Shown: positions 40,574-50,596, counted from the stretch's first letter. The stretch is 64,000 bases of DNA from Cyanobium sp. (GCA_007135755.1 SLIG01000110.1:1-64000); one strand, 5' to 3'. Notes: a model not told the origin generated them from the sequence alone. A program made the numbers and translations.

Positions 40574-42643
40574 ATGTGCGGCATCGGCGGCATCTTCCAG
40601 CGCCACAGCGATCAGCCGATCGACGAGCAGCTGCTCGTGAACATGGCGGCGATCCAGGTGCATCGCGGCCCCGACGGCTTCGGGGTGCGCAGCCTGCCGG
40701 GCCAGGGGGTGGGCTTCTGCCATGCCCGCCTGTCGATCATCGACCTGGATGCCAACCGCGCCCGCCAGCCGTTCGTGTCCGAGGACGGGCAGGTGCTGAT
40801 GGCCCACAACGGCGAGTTCTACGACTTCCAGCGCATCCGCGCCGACCTCAGCGCCCGCGGCGTGCGCTTCACCAGCAAGAGCGATTCGGAGATCCTGCTG
40901 CGCCTCTACCAGCAGCGGGGCCTGGAGGACACCCTGCCCCTGCTGCGGGGTGAGTTCGCCTTCGCCCTGTTCGACCGGGCCCGCGACGAGCTGCTGCTGG
41001 TGCGCGACCGCTTCGGCGTCAAACCCCAGTACTGGACCCTCACCGACGAGGGGCTGGTGTTCGGCTCGGAGCTCAAGGTGCTGTTCGCCCATCCCGGCGT
41101 GACACGACGGTTCAGTTCCGAGGGCCTGTTCCACCAGCTGATGCAGACGGTGGTGCCGGGCAGCACAGCCTTCGAGGGGGTGCACCAGCTCAAGCCCGGG
41201 CATGTGCTCACGGTGCGCCGCCAGGGCGGCAGGTTCGAGATCAGCGACCGGCCCTACTGGGACGTGAACTTCCCCCGCCAGGGGGAGCGGGACGGCAGCC
41301 TCAGCGAAAGCGACCACATCGAGGCGGTGCGGGCCGCCCTGCTGCAGGCGGTGGAGGTGCGCATGGTGGCCGATGTGCCGGTGGGCTGCTACCTCTCCGG
41401 CGGCATCGATTCCTGTTCAATCCTCGGCCTGGCGGCAGCGGTGAGCCAGAACCCGGTGCGGGCCTTCACGATCGGCTTCGACGACGCCCGCTACGACGAG
41501 ACCCCGATCGCCACCGAGATGGCCGAGGCCACCGGCGCCGAGCAACTGGTGATGCGTCTCTCGGGCAACGAGCTCTACGGCCACCTGGAGGACACCATCT
41601 GGCACGCCGAGCGCAGCATCTACAACACCCTGGCGGTGGCCAAGTTCCTGATGAGCCGGGAGGTGAACCGCTCCCACTACAAGGTGGTGATGACCGGTGA
41701 GGGCTCCGACGAGCTGTTCGGGGGCTACCCGGCCTTCCGCCGCGACATGTTCCTGCACGGCCTCGACGATCTGCCGGCGGCGGAGCGCCAGCAGTGGGAG
41801 CAGCTGCTGCAGGAGGCCAACGCCCTGGTGCAGGGGGCGATGCTGGCCGAGGAGCAGGTGCATGATGCGGCCCTGGAGCAGGTGGTGGGCTTCACCCCCA
41901 GCTGCCTGCAGCCCTGGCTGGCCTGCGCGCCGTTGGTGCCGGCGCTTCTGGCCCCCGAGCACCGCCAGGCCTGCGCCGGCTACGACCCCGGCGCCGCCAT
42001 CGCCGCCGGCCTGGATCCCGAACAACTGGAGGGCCGCCACGCCCTCGACCGCGCCCAGTACGTGTGGATCAAGACGATGCTCGAGGGCCAGATCCTCACC
42101 TGGGGCGGCGACCGCGTCGACATGGCCCACGCCATGGAGGCCCGTCCGGCCTTCCTCGACCACCACCTGGCGGCGGTGGCCGTGCAGGTGCCACCGGAGC
42201 TGCGCATCAAGGGCAAAACCGAGAAATACGTGCTGCGCGAAGCCATGCGCGGCCTGCTGCCGGAGGTGCTCTACAAACGGGAGAAATTCGCCTTCATGGC
42301 ACCACCGGCCCATGCCGACGCCCAGAAGCGGGCGGCGATGCAGACCCTGGCCGACCGGTACCTCAACCCCGAGGCGATCGCGGCGGCGGGACTGCTCGAT
42401 CCCGCCGGGGTGCCTGCCCTGTTCGAGCGCCACGACCATCCCGACACCAGCGCCGCCCAGCGGGTGCAGCTGGACGCGGTGATCAACCACCTGATCTGCG
42501 TGCAGATCATGCACAGATTGTTCGTGGCCGCCGACCTTCCGGCCCAGGCCAAGGCGATGGCCGATCGCCTGGGCTGGCGCCTGCACCAGGAGGAGCAGGC
42601 CGAGCCGGCCTACGCCCGCATCGGCATGTCGTCTGCTGACTGA
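40574..42643 (+). CDS. asnB: Glutamine-hydrolysing asparagine synthetase-type amidotransferase
   Basis: MCGIGGIF with Cys2, VHRGPDGFG, AHNGEFYDFQ; synthetase motif YLSGGIDSCSILG and GEGSDELFGGYPAF. Confidence 0.92.
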   Translation: MCGIGGIFQRHSDQPIDEQLLVNMAAIQVHRGPDGFGVRSLPGQGVGFCHARLSIIDLDANRARQPFVSEDGQVLMAHNGEFYDFQRIRADLSARGVRFTSKSDSEILLRLYQQRGLEDTLPLLRGEFAFALFDRARDELLLVRDRFGVKPQYWTLTDEGLVFGSELKVLFAHPGVTRRFSSEGLFHQLMQTVVPGSTAFEGVHQLKPGHVLTVRRQGGRFEISDRPYWDVNFPRQGERDGSLSESDHIEAVRAALLQAVEVRMVADVPVGCYLSGGIDSCSILGLAAAVSQNPVRAFTIGFDDARYDETPIATEMAEATGAEQLVMRLSGNELYGHLEDTIWHAERSIYNTLAVAKFLMSREVNRSHYKVVMTGEGSDELFGGYPAFRRDMFLHGLDDLPAAERQQWEQLLQEANALVQGAMLAEEQVHDAALEQVVGFTPSCLQPWLACAPLVPALLAPEHRQACAGYDPGAAIAAGLDPEQLEGRHALDRAQYVWIKTMLEGQILTWGGDRVDMAHAMEARPAFLDHHLAAVAVQVPPELRIKGKTEKYVLREAMRGLLPEVLYKREKFAFMAPPAHADAQKRAAMQTLADRYLNPEAIAAAGLLDPAGVPALFERHDHPDTSAAQRVQLDAVINHLICVQIMHRLFVAADLPAQAKAMADRLGWRLHQEEQAEPAYARIGMSSAD

Positions 42644-43359
42644 GGGGCGGGCTGAGGGGTGGACTGAGCAGAGGCCGGCTGGGCCAGACCGAGGGTGGTG
42701 GGCAGGCCGGAGCGGAAGCCGGTGTAGTAGTCGCGGCTGGTTTCGGCCAGGATCTCGCGCAGGGCTGCCAGGGGTTCGGGGTGGTGGTCCACCCGGAAAT
42801 CGCAGTGGGGGTAGCTCTCCTGATGCATCACCAGCAGGGCGGCGGACTGACGGCCGCGATGGTCGCCGCCGTGGGCCTCACCCGCCTCCAGGGCCAGCAG
42901 CAGGCGCTCCTCAAGCACGAGGCCCTGGCGCTCGGCGGCCATGTAGGCCTCGGCCATCGCCAGCAGCACCAGATCAGAAGCCAGGAAATTGCCGGCCACT
43001 GCAAAACCGGGATAGCAGCGGTGGGCGGCGATGCCGGCGCAGTCGGGGCCGGTCCAGGCGGCGCTGCGGCCCTGGGCATCCACCAGCATCACCTGGCGGC
43101 CGTCGCGGCCCGGATCGTCCCGCAGGAGCGAGGCCAGCACCTGCTCAGCCCCCTGCTCGCCCCCACTCTCCCGCTGCAGTTGCTCGAGGCGGTCGAGACC
43201 CCAGGGCCCGAAGTAGGGATTGGTGTTGGCCTGGGTGGCCACGGCCCCCACCCCGGGGCGGGCATGGGGCACCAGCGAGCCCACGGCCAGATGCTTGGTG
43301 GCCACCCCGACACCGGTCATGCCGGTGAGCGCATCCCAGGCCACGATCGAGAAGGTCAT
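42610..43359 (-). CDS. DUF1028 family protein (Ntn-hydrolase-like)
   Basis: MTFSIVAWDALTGMTGVGVATKHLAVGSLVPHARPGVGAVATQANTNPYFGPWGL. Confidence 0.9.
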   Translation of the reverse strand: MTFSIVAWDALTGMTGVGVATKHLAVGSLVPHARPGVGAVATQANTNPYFGPWGLDRLEQLQRESGGEQGAEQVLASLLRDDPGRDGRQVMLVDAQGRSAAWTGPDCAGIAAHRCYPGFAVAGNFLASDLVLLAMAEAYMAAERQGLVLEERLLLALEAGEAHGGDHRGRQSAALLVMHQESYPHCDFRVDHHPEPLAALREILAETSRDYYTGFRSGLPTTLGLAQPASAQSTPQPAPQSADDMPMRA

Positions 43360-43573
43360 CCCGGTGCGCGCAGCGGAGTGTGCCGCCGATCAGAGTGAAT
43401 GGGGCTGATGATTGTGCAGTGCAGGGCACCGCGTTGTCACCGAGCACACCATTGCGGGGATGGACGGATCACCGCCCAGTTGTGATGGGCGGATCACCGC
43501 CCGGCCAGCCGACCCCGGCCACCGCCCCCCAGCCAACCACCAGCCCGCGCCACCGCCAGCCGCTGCCCCGCCC

Positions 43574-44833
43574 ATGAGCCAGCTCCTCACCGCCATCCCC
43601 ACCGATCTGGCCGCCGACGGGGCCCGCCTGGCCCGCAGCCTCGAGGAGCTGGGGCAGATCGGCCGCCTGCCCTCCGGCGCCGTGCGCCGGCTGGCCTTCA
43701 GTGAGGAGGACCAGACCGCCCGGGCCCTGGTGGGGCGCTGGATGGAGGAGGCGGGCATGGCCGTGCGCATCGACGCCGCCGGCAACCTGATCGGCCGCTA
43801 TGACGGCCTGCGCCCCGGGGCTCCGGTGATCGCCACCGGCTCCCATATCGACACCGTGCCGGAGGGAGGCCTCTACGACGGGGCCCTGGGGGTGCTCGGC
43901 GGCATCGAAGTGGTGCGGGTGCTGGCCGAAAACCAGGTTCGCCTGCAGCACCCGATCGAGGTGATCGCCTTCGCCGACGAGGAGAGCACCATGGTGGGCT
44001 GCAAGTCGATGGTGGGGCACGCCGATGACGACCCCGCCTGTTACACCACGGCTCTGGGGGTGCCGATCCAGGAGGGACTGGCCCGCATCGGTGGCGACTG
44101 GGAGCAGCGCCCCGCTGCCCGGCGGAGCCGCCAGGAGATCGCCGCCTTCCTGGAGCTGCACGTGGAGCAGGGGGGCGTGCTGGAGGCCGTGGGCAAGCAG
44201 ATCGGCGTGGTGGAGGGGGTGGTGGGCCAGCAGCGCTACACCATCCGCGTCAGCGGCCAGGCCAACCACGCCGGCACCACACCCATGGAGATGCGCCGCG
44301 ACGCCCTCACCACCGCCGCCCAGATCATCCTGGCCATCGAGGACATGGCCCTGCACTACCCCGGCGATCCGGTGGCCACGGTGGGCAAGCTCACGGTGTG
44401 GCCCAACGCCGCCAACATCGTGCCCGGCCAGGTGGAGTTCACGCTCGACATGCGCGATCTCTCCCACGACGTGATCAACCACATGAAGGCCCAGCTGGAG
44501 CGGCGCATCGAGACGATCGCCGTGGCCCGGCGCACCCGCATCGCCATCACGCCCCAGTTCGTGGTGGATCCCAGCCCCGCTGATCCGATGGTGCAGGAGG
44601 TGATCAGTGAGGCCTGCGCCGAACTGGGCCTGAGCTACACCCACCTGCCCAGCCGCGCCAGCCACGACGCCCAGGAACTGGGGCGGCTCACGGCCATGGG
44701 CATGATCTTCGTGCCCAGCCGCGATGGCGTGTCGCACTCCGCCGCTGAGTTCACCTCCCCGCAGCAGTGCGAGCAGGGCGTGAATGTGCTGCTGCACAGC
44801 CTGATCCGCCTGGATGCCAGCCTCAACGGCTGA
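43574..44833 (+). CDS. Zn-dependent hydantoinase/carbamoylase-family amidase
   Basis: TGSHIDTVPEGGLYDGALGVLGGIEVVR, FADEESTMVGCKSMVG, LELHVEQGGVLE, QANHAGTTPMEMRRDAL, LPSRASHDAQEL: M20 carbamoylase/ureidohydrolase motifs. Confidence 0.92.
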   Translation: MSQLLTAIPTDLAADGARLARSLEELGQIGRLPSGAVRRLAFSEEDQTARALVGRWMEEAGMAVRIDAAGNLIGRYDGLRPGAPVIATGSHIDTVPEGGLYDGALGVLGGIEVVRVLAENQVRLQHPIEVIAFADEESTMVGCKSMVGHADDDPACYTTALGVPIQEGLARIGGDWEQRPAARRSRQEIAAFLELHVEQGGVLEAVGKQIGVVEGVVGQQRYTIRVSGQANHAGTTPMEMRRDALTTAAQIILAIEDMALHYPGDPVATVGKLTVWPNAANIVPGQVEFTLDMRDLSHDVINHMKAQLERRIETIAVARRTRIAITPQFVVDPSPADPMVQEVISEACAELGLSYTHLPSRASHDAQELGRLTAMGMIFVPSRDGVSHSAAEFTSPQQCEQGVNVLLHSLIRLDASLNG

Positions 44834-44846
44834 GCGAACGTCAGCC

Positions 44847-46538
44847 GTGGCCCCAGAGTCCACCGCCAGCCCGGGCCCGGCCCCCGACGCCATCGTGGTG
44901 GGCTCCGGCGCCACCGGCGGCGTGGCGGCCATGGCGCTGGCCAAGGCGGGGCTGCAGGTGCTGGTGCTGGAGGCCGGCCCCCGCCTGCAGCCGGCCCAGG
45001 CCTACGGCAGCGAACCGCTGAACAGCCTGCGCCGCCTCGCCAACCTGGCCAGCGGCAAGCAGCGCCTGCAGCGCCACCATCCCGGCTTCTGGAAGCAGAA
45101 CCCCGAGTTGTTCGTCGATGAGCGGCGCAACCCCTACAGCACGCCGGCGGACCAACCCTTCCTATGGACCCGGGGCCGCCAGGTGGGCGGCCGCAGCCTC
45201 ACCTGGGGCGGCATCACCCTGCGGCTGAGCGACTACGAGTTCAAGGCCGGCGAGCGCGACGGCCGCAGCCCCAGCTGGCCGATCGCCCACGCCGATCTGG
45301 CCCCCTTCTACGACCGGCTGGAGCCGCTGCTGGGGGCCCACGGCCAGGCCGATGGCCTGCCCCAGCTGCCCGATGGCCGCTACGCCCCGCCCCTGCCCTT
45401 CACCCCCGGGGAGCAGCATCTGGCTGAGGCGGTGCGCGCGGAGCTGGGCCTGCCCTTCATCCACGCCCGCGGCGTGCGCCTGCACAACGGCCGGCCGGGC
45501 CCCCACGGGCGGCAGTGGCCGCGCTCGGCCAGCCCCGGCAGCTCCCTGGCCCGGGCCCTGGCCACGGGCCGCACCCGCCTGCGCAGTGAGGTGGTGGTGA
45601 GTCACGTGCTGCTCCACCCCGATCAGCGCCGGGTGCGCGGGGTGGAGGTGGTGGATGGCCGCAGCGGGGCGCGGGAGCTGCTGGAGGCCCCCCTGGTGGT
45701 GCTCTGCGCCTCCACGATCGAGACCTTGCGCATCCTGCTGCACTCCGCCGAGGACGAGCGCCGCGGGGGCCTGCTGGATCCATCGGGATCCCTGGGGCGC
45801 CACCTGATGGATCACGTCTCCACCAGCCGCTTCTTCTCGCTGCCGGATGTGCCCACCCCGGCAGGCCCCACTGAGCTCTCAGGTGCCGGTGGCTGCTTCA
45901 TCCCCAACACGGTCAACCTGGAGGAGGCCAGCGCGGAGGGCTTCCACCGCGGCTACGGCCTGTGGACGGCGGCGCAGCGCTTCGATCCCCCCCGGCCCCT
46001 GCGGCGCCGCGCCGGCGAGGCCTGTGGCTTCCTGATCGGCCATGGCGAGGTGCTGCCCCATCCCGACAACCGGGTGACCCTCGACCATGGCCGGCTGGAT
46101 GCCTGGGGCCTCCCCGTTCCCCACATCGCCATGGCCTGGGGCGAGAACGAGCACGCCATGGTGCGGCACATGCAGGCGCGCATGGCGGCGGTGGTGGCGG
46201 CGGCCGGGGGCACGATCCGGCCGATCGAAGACCTGTTCGTGCTGCCCCTGCTGGAGCCCTGGATCCGCTCCAGCCACGCCGTGAGCTCCGCAGCGCCGCC
46301 ACCGGGCTACTACATCCACGAACTGGGCGGGGCACGGATGGCGGCCAGGGCCGAGCAGGGGGTGGTGACCCCCTGGAATCAGTGCTGGCAGGCCCCCAAC
46401 CTGCTGGTGGTGGATGGGGCCTGCTGGCCCAGCGCCGGCTGGCAGAGCCCCACGCTCACCTCGATGGCGATCAGCTGGAGGGCCTGCGCGGCGGCGGCCG
46501 AGCGGCTGCGACGTGGCGATGGCGTCAGCGCTCCCTGA
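44847..46538 (+). CDS. GMC-family FAD-dependent oxidoreductase
   Basis: DAIVVGSGATGGVAAMALAKAGLQVLVLEAGPRL; TRGRQVGGRSLTWGGITLRLSDYEFK; C-terminal IHELGGARM...VDGACWPSAGWQSPTLTSMAI. Confidence 0.87.
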   Translation: MAPESTASPGPAPDAIVVGSGATGGVAAMALAKAGLQVLVLEAGPRLQPAQAYGSEPLNSLRRLANLASGKQRLQRHHPGFWKQNPELFVDERRNPYSTPADQPFLWTRGRQVGGRSLTWGGITLRLSDYEFKAGERDGRSPSWPIAHADLAPFYDRLEPLLGAHGQADGLPQLPDGRYAPPLPFTPGEQHLAEAVRAELGLPFIHARGVRLHNGRPGPHGRQWPRSASPGSSLARALATGRTRLRSEVVVSHVLLHPDQRRVRGVEVVDGRSGARELLEAPLVVLCASTIETLRILLHSAEDERRGGLLDPSGSLGRHLMDHVSTSRFFSLPDVPTPAGPTELSGAGGCFIPNTVNLEEASAEGFHRGYGLWTAAQRFDPPRPLRRRAGEACGFLIGHGEVLPHPDNRVTLDHGRLDAWGLPVPHIAMAWGENEHAMVRHMQARMAAVVAAAGGTIRPIEDLFVLPLLEPWIRSSHAVSSAAPPPGYYIHELGGARMAARAEQGVVTPWNQCWQAPNLLVVDGACWPSAGWQSPTLTSMAISWRACAAAAERLRRGDGVSAP

Positions 46539-46637
46539 CGCCGGCGGCGATCCGGTGTCGATGGCCACAACCGTGCCCGGAGGCCCTGCGCACAATCGAG
46601 AGGCGACCTTTAACCGGGTCGGGCAAGGGAGAACACG

Positions 46638-46668
46638 AGCGGGGGATGGCTCCCCCGCTTTTTTTTTG
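46638..46668. terminator. Strong rho-independent terminator
   Basis: AGCGGGGGA-TGGC-TCCCCCGCT followed by a long T run; lies between convergent genes. Confidence 0.92.
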
Positions 46669-46671
46669 TGC

Positions 46672-46905
46672 TCAACGCAGGAAGAGGCCGTTGAGGTAGT
46701 GCTGCTGCACGCAGGCGTCCTTGCTGCCGTGCTGAAACAGGAAGCCGGCCAGGGCCGAGGTGATCAGGCGGTATTGATCCCACTGCGGATGCTGCTCGAT
46801 GAACTGACGCATGCCGTCGAACAGCACCTCCGGCACCTCGGCCTCGAGGCTGATGGCGGCATCGCCGGGGTCCTGGGGCATGGGCGCATCCTGGGGCATG
46901 GGCAC
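46672..46905 (-). CDS. DUF2811 family protein
   Basis: ISLEAEVPEVLFDGMRQFIEQHPQWDQYRLITSALAGFLFQHGSKDACVQQHYLNGLF. Confidence 0.8.
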   Translation of the reverse strand: MPMPQDAPMPQDPGDAAISLEAEVPEVLFDGMRQFIEQHPQWDQYRLITSALAGFLFQHGSKDACVQQHYLNGLFLR

Positions 46906-47291
46906 TCCGTACTGCTGGGTAGTTCCACCCCACTACGCCACAGGCTGGGGGGCGGCGTCAAAGCGGGCCGCCGCCGGCGGAATCATCCCTGGCATTGCTG
47001 AGACTGCCCGTCGCCACAGGGATTCAGGAGAGTGCCGGCAGCGGCCCCATGGCCGCCAAAGGCGAGCAGAGGGGCTGTCAAGGCTGCGAGGGCCAGCTTT
47101 GGGCTTTCCCCAGCCAGCACGGCGACAGCGTCGCGGCGCGACGCCAGCCTGTGGAAAACCAGCCGTGAATCCGGGGAAAACAGCCGCGACATGGGGAAAC
47201 GGCCCAGCGATCAGCAAACCTGATCAGCGCCAGATCGGCAGCGTCTCAGGTGCCACAAGACGGGATGGGAGACCCAGGCGAGGATGGATCC

Positions 47292-47948
47292 ATGGCCCTA
47301 CGCCTCCCCCCCTTCCAGCCCCTGCCATCGCCACCGGAAGGCCAGCCCCTGCTGGAGGTGCCGATCGCCCAGCTGCAACCCACCCAGCTCTGCGTGGGCC
47401 TGGCGGAAGTGCGCAGCCGCCAGGCCGACTTCCGCATTGAGAACAGCCGCGAACGGCGCGACTACCTGGGCAGCAAACCCGTACCCCTGGTGCGCAGTGG
47501 CGACGGGGCCCTGTGGATGGTCGACCGCCATCACCGGCTGCGGGCCCTGATGGAGCTGGTGCCCCAGGCCACCGCCTTCGGCTACATCGCGCTTCAGCTC
47601 GACACCGACGACCACAGCGCCGTCCTGGCCGACCTGAAGCGCCGTGGCTGGCTCTACCTCTACGACGGCCGCGGCCTCGGCCCCCTCCACCCGCGGGTGC
47701 TGCCCGCCGATCTGCTCGGCCTGCAGGACGACCCCTACCGCAGCCTGGTGTGGAAGCTCAAGCGCGAGGGGGTGGTGCAGCCGGAACCACTGATCCCCTT
47801 CCATGAGTTCCGCTGGGGCGCCTGGCTGCGGCGGCGGCCCCTGCCGCCGTTCAGTTCCGCCCGGCTGGAACCGGCCCTGCCCTCGGCGCGGGCCCTGGCA
47901 CGCTCCACGGCGGCCTCCCACCTGGCCGGCTGGACCGGCCTGCGCTGA
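47292..47948 (+). CDS. Stand-alone ParB-like nuclease-domain protein
   Basis: LLEVPIAQLQPTQLCVGLAEVRSRQADFRIENSRERRDYLGSKPVPLVRSGDGALWMVDRHHRLRALMEL resembles ParBc_2-type domains. Confidence 0.75.
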   Translation: MALRLPPFQPLPSPPEGQPLLEVPIAQLQPTQLCVGLAEVRSRQADFRIENSRERRDYLGSKPVPLVRSGDGALWMVDRHHRLRALMELVPQATAFGYIALQLDTDDHSAVLADLKRRGWLYLYDGRGLGPLHPRVLPADLLGLQDDPYRSLVWKLKREGVVQPEPLIPFHEFRWGAWLRRRPLPPFSSARLEPALPSARALARSTAASHLAGWTGLR

Positions 47949-47985
47949 CCCGGCCAAGCTGGGCCGACCTGACCACCCGCAGCGC

Positions 47986-50046
47986 GTGACCGCCTTCCTC
48001 ACCACCAACCCCCTGGCGGTGTTCGCCCTGCTGCTGGGGCTGAGTGTGGTCGTGCCGCCGCTGATCCGGCGGGTCGGGCTGCCCGATCTGGTGGGCCTGC
48101 TGGTGGCGGGGGTGCTGATCGGTCCCCATGGGCTCGGCTGGCTCAGGGCCGAGGGCGAGGTGGTGCGCCTGTTCTCCGACCTGGGCGTGGTGTACCTGCT
48201 GTTCATCGCCGGTCTGGAGATCGATCTGGCCGAATTCGCCCGCATCCGCCAGCGCTCCTTCCGCTTCGGGCTGCTCACCTTCGTGCTGCCCCTGCTCACC
48301 GGTCTGCTGCTGGGACTGGGATTCGGGTACTCGCTGCTGGCCAGCGTGCTCCTGGGCTCGATCCTCTCGTCCCACACCCCGCTCGGTTACCCGATCGTGC
48401 GCAGCTACGGGGAAGTGCGCGAGGAATCGGTGGTGGTGGCCATCGGCGGCACGATCTTCACCGACCTGGCGGCTCTGGTGCTGCTGGCCCTGTGCATGGG
48501 GCTGCATCGGGGCGAGTCCTCGGCGCTCGACCTGGTGGGCCTGCCCCTGCGGGTGGCCCTGTTCGGGGCCCTGGTGCTGCTGCTGATCCGTCGCATCGGG
48601 CGCCCGCTGGTGCGGCGCAGTGTCAACAACGACACCCAGCTGTTCGTGGCGGTGCTGATGGCCCTGTTCCTGGCCTCCCTCGGGGCCGAGCTGGCCGGGG
48701 TGGAGAAGATCGTCGGCGCCTTTCTGGCGGGTCTGGCGGTGAACGGCGTGCTGCCCGAGGGGCGTGTCAAGGAGCAGGTGATCTTCGTGGGGGCGGCCCT
48801 GTTCATCCCGATCTTCTTCATCAGCCTCGGCCTGCTGCTGAATCTGCCCGCCTTCGCCAGCACCCTCACCAGTTCGCCGTTCGCCCTGCTGCTGATCACC
48901 GGACTGGTGGGTGCCAAGGGGCTGGCCTCCTGGTGGGCGGGCCGGTTCTACGGCTACACGGGTCCCCAGATGCTCACCCTCTGGTCGCTGTCGATCCCCC
49001 AGGTGGCCGCCACCCTGGCCGCCACCTTCGTGGGCTACCGGGCCGGCCTGCTGGATGAAACCGTGCTCAACAGCGTGCTGGCCATGATGGTGGTCACCGC
49101 CACCCTGGGGCCCTACCTCACCGCCGTGGCGATGCCGCGGCTGGGGCGCGCCAAGGCCGCCCGCCTCAACGCCGCGGCCAGCGGCGGCCCGCGGGCCCTG
49201 GCCCGCCGCGCCCTGCGGGTGCTGGTGCCGGTCTCCAACCCCGACACCGAAGCCCCCCTGCTGCAGCTGGCCCATCTGCTGATGGGCGGTGACGCCGACC
49301 AGCCCGGCGAGCTGCTGCCCCTGGCGGTGGTCTCCCCCCGCCAGGCGGAGGCCGCCGGCCCGAGCCTGCCGGCCCTGGCCAGCGCCATGGCCCAGGCCAG
49401 GAGCCTGCTGCGAAAGGCCGAAGCAATCTCCAAACCCTGGCAGGTGCCCTGCCGCAGCCTGCTGCGGGTGGATCAGGACCTGGCCGGCGGCATTGCCCTG
49501 GTGGCGGTGGAGCAGGCGAGCGACCTGGTGCTGATGGGCCTGACGCCACCCAGCCCCCTGGGGCGGTGGCTGTTCGGCGATCTCATCGATGCCACCTGCC
49601 GCCAGGCCCCCTGTCCGGTGGTGGTGGCCCACCTGCCCCGCCCGCCTGAGGAGCTGCGGCGCCTGCTGGTGCCGATCAAGGACCTCACCGCCGGCGCCAT
49701 GGAGCAGGTCCAGCTGGCCCAGCGCCTGGCGCTGGCCCTGGGGGGCGAGATCACCCTGCTGCATCTGCACGATCCGCGGCTCAGCCGTGTGGAGCGCCAG
49801 GCGCTGGTGGCGGAGCTGCGGCAATGGCAGCCCAGCGCCACCTCCGTGCCCCTGCAGGTGGTGCTGCAGAGCCACCAGGGGGTGGAGAGCGCGATCGTGG
49901 CCGCCAGCCACAGCCACGACCTGGTGATCCTGCGCTCCCAGCGGCGGCTGGTGGCGGGCCTGCCGATTCCCGCCAGCGACCGCACCAGCCGGCTGCTGCG
50001 TCGGCTCACAGGGCCGGTGCTGGTGATCAGCGATCCCCTGCACTGA
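47986..50046 (+). CDS. Cation:proton antiporter (CPA2) with C-terminal universal stress domains
   Basis: GLPDLVGLLVAGVLIGPHGLGWL...LGVVYLLFIAGLEIDL...SSHTPLGYPIV; USP-like tail. GTG start inferred. Confidence 0.9.
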   Translation: MTAFLTTNPLAVFALLLGLSVVVPPLIRRVGLPDLVGLLVAGVLIGPHGLGWLRAEGEVVRLFSDLGVVYLLFIAGLEIDLAEFARIRQRSFRFGLLTFVLPLLTGLLLGLGFGYSLLASVLLGSILSSHTPLGYPIVRSYGEVREESVVVAIGGTIFTDLAALVLLALCMGLHRGESSALDLVGLPLRVALFGALVLLLIRRIGRPLVRRSVNNDTQLFVAVLMALFLASLGAELAGVEKIVGAFLAGLAVNGVLPEGRVKEQVIFVGAALFIPIFFISLGLLLNLPAFASTLTSSPFALLLITGLVGAKGLASWWAGRFYGYTGPQMLTLWSLSIPQVAATLAATFVGYRAGLLDETVLNSVLAMMVVTATLGPYLTAVAMPRLGRAKAARLNAAASGGPRALARRALRVLVPVSNPDTEAPLLQLAHLLMGGDADQPGELLPLAVVSPRQAEAAGPSLPALASAMAQARSLLRKAEAISKPWQVPCRSLLRVDQDLAGGIALVAVEQASDLVLMGLTPPSPLGRWLFGDLIDATCRQAPCPVVVAHLPRPPEELRRLLVPIKDLTAGAMEQVQLAQRLALALGGEITLLHLHDPRLSRVERQALVAELRQWQPSATSVPLQVVLQSHQGVESAIVAASHSHDLVILRSQRRLVAGLPIPASDRTSRLLRRLTGPVLVISDPLH

Positions 50047-50131
50047 GCACCCCTGGCACGGGTCCCCTCCACGCAGCCTGGCTGTCAAGGGCGACGGGCT
50101 GGACTAAACCGGGTGTGTGGATCGAGCCGCG

Positions 50132-50578
50132 ATGACTGTTCAACTCCTGCTGGTGCCCACCGATGGCTCGGAGATCTCCGCCCGGGCGGTGCAACAGGCC
50201 GTGGATCTGGCGGCCGCTCTCAAGGCTCGGGTGCGCTTCCTGCACGTGCAGAACAACTACCCGATCAGCCTGGTGGGGGTGGGCGAACTGGTGGAGGCCA
50301 GCACCATCGAGGCCCTGGTGGAGGCCGCCGGCAAGCGGGGTGAGGCGATCCTGCAGGAGGCCGTCAGCGTGGCCGAGACGGCCGGCGTGCAGGCCGAGCG
50401 GGCGGTGCTGATGAACCCTCTGCCCCACAAGGCGATCCTCGAGGAGGCCGGCGCCTGCGGTGCCGACCTGATCGTGATGGGATCCCATGGCCGCCGTGGC
50501 CTGGAGGGCCTGCTGCTCGGCAGCGAAACCCAGCGGGTGCTGCTCGGCAGCAGCGCCCCCGTGCTGGTGGTGCGCTGA
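50132..50578 (+). CDS. Universal stress protein
   Basis: LLLVPTDGSEISARAVQQAVDLAAALKARVRFLHV...ADLIVMGSHGRRGLEGLLLGSETQRVLLGSSAPVLVVR. Confidence 0.93.
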   Translation: MTVQLLLVPTDGSEISARAVQQAVDLAAALKARVRFLHVQNNYPISLVGVGELVEASTIEALVEAAGKRGEAILQEAVSVAETAGVQAERAVLMNPLPHKAILEEAGACGADLIVMGSHGRRGLEGLLLGSETQRVLLGSSAPVLVVR

Positions 50579-50596
50579 GGGAACGGGACAGCAGCG

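Noticed and set aside
47851-50088. 745-aa minus-strand ORF opposite the CPA2 antiporter
   Set aside because: Composition (His/Gln/Gly) typical of antisense translation; no domain.
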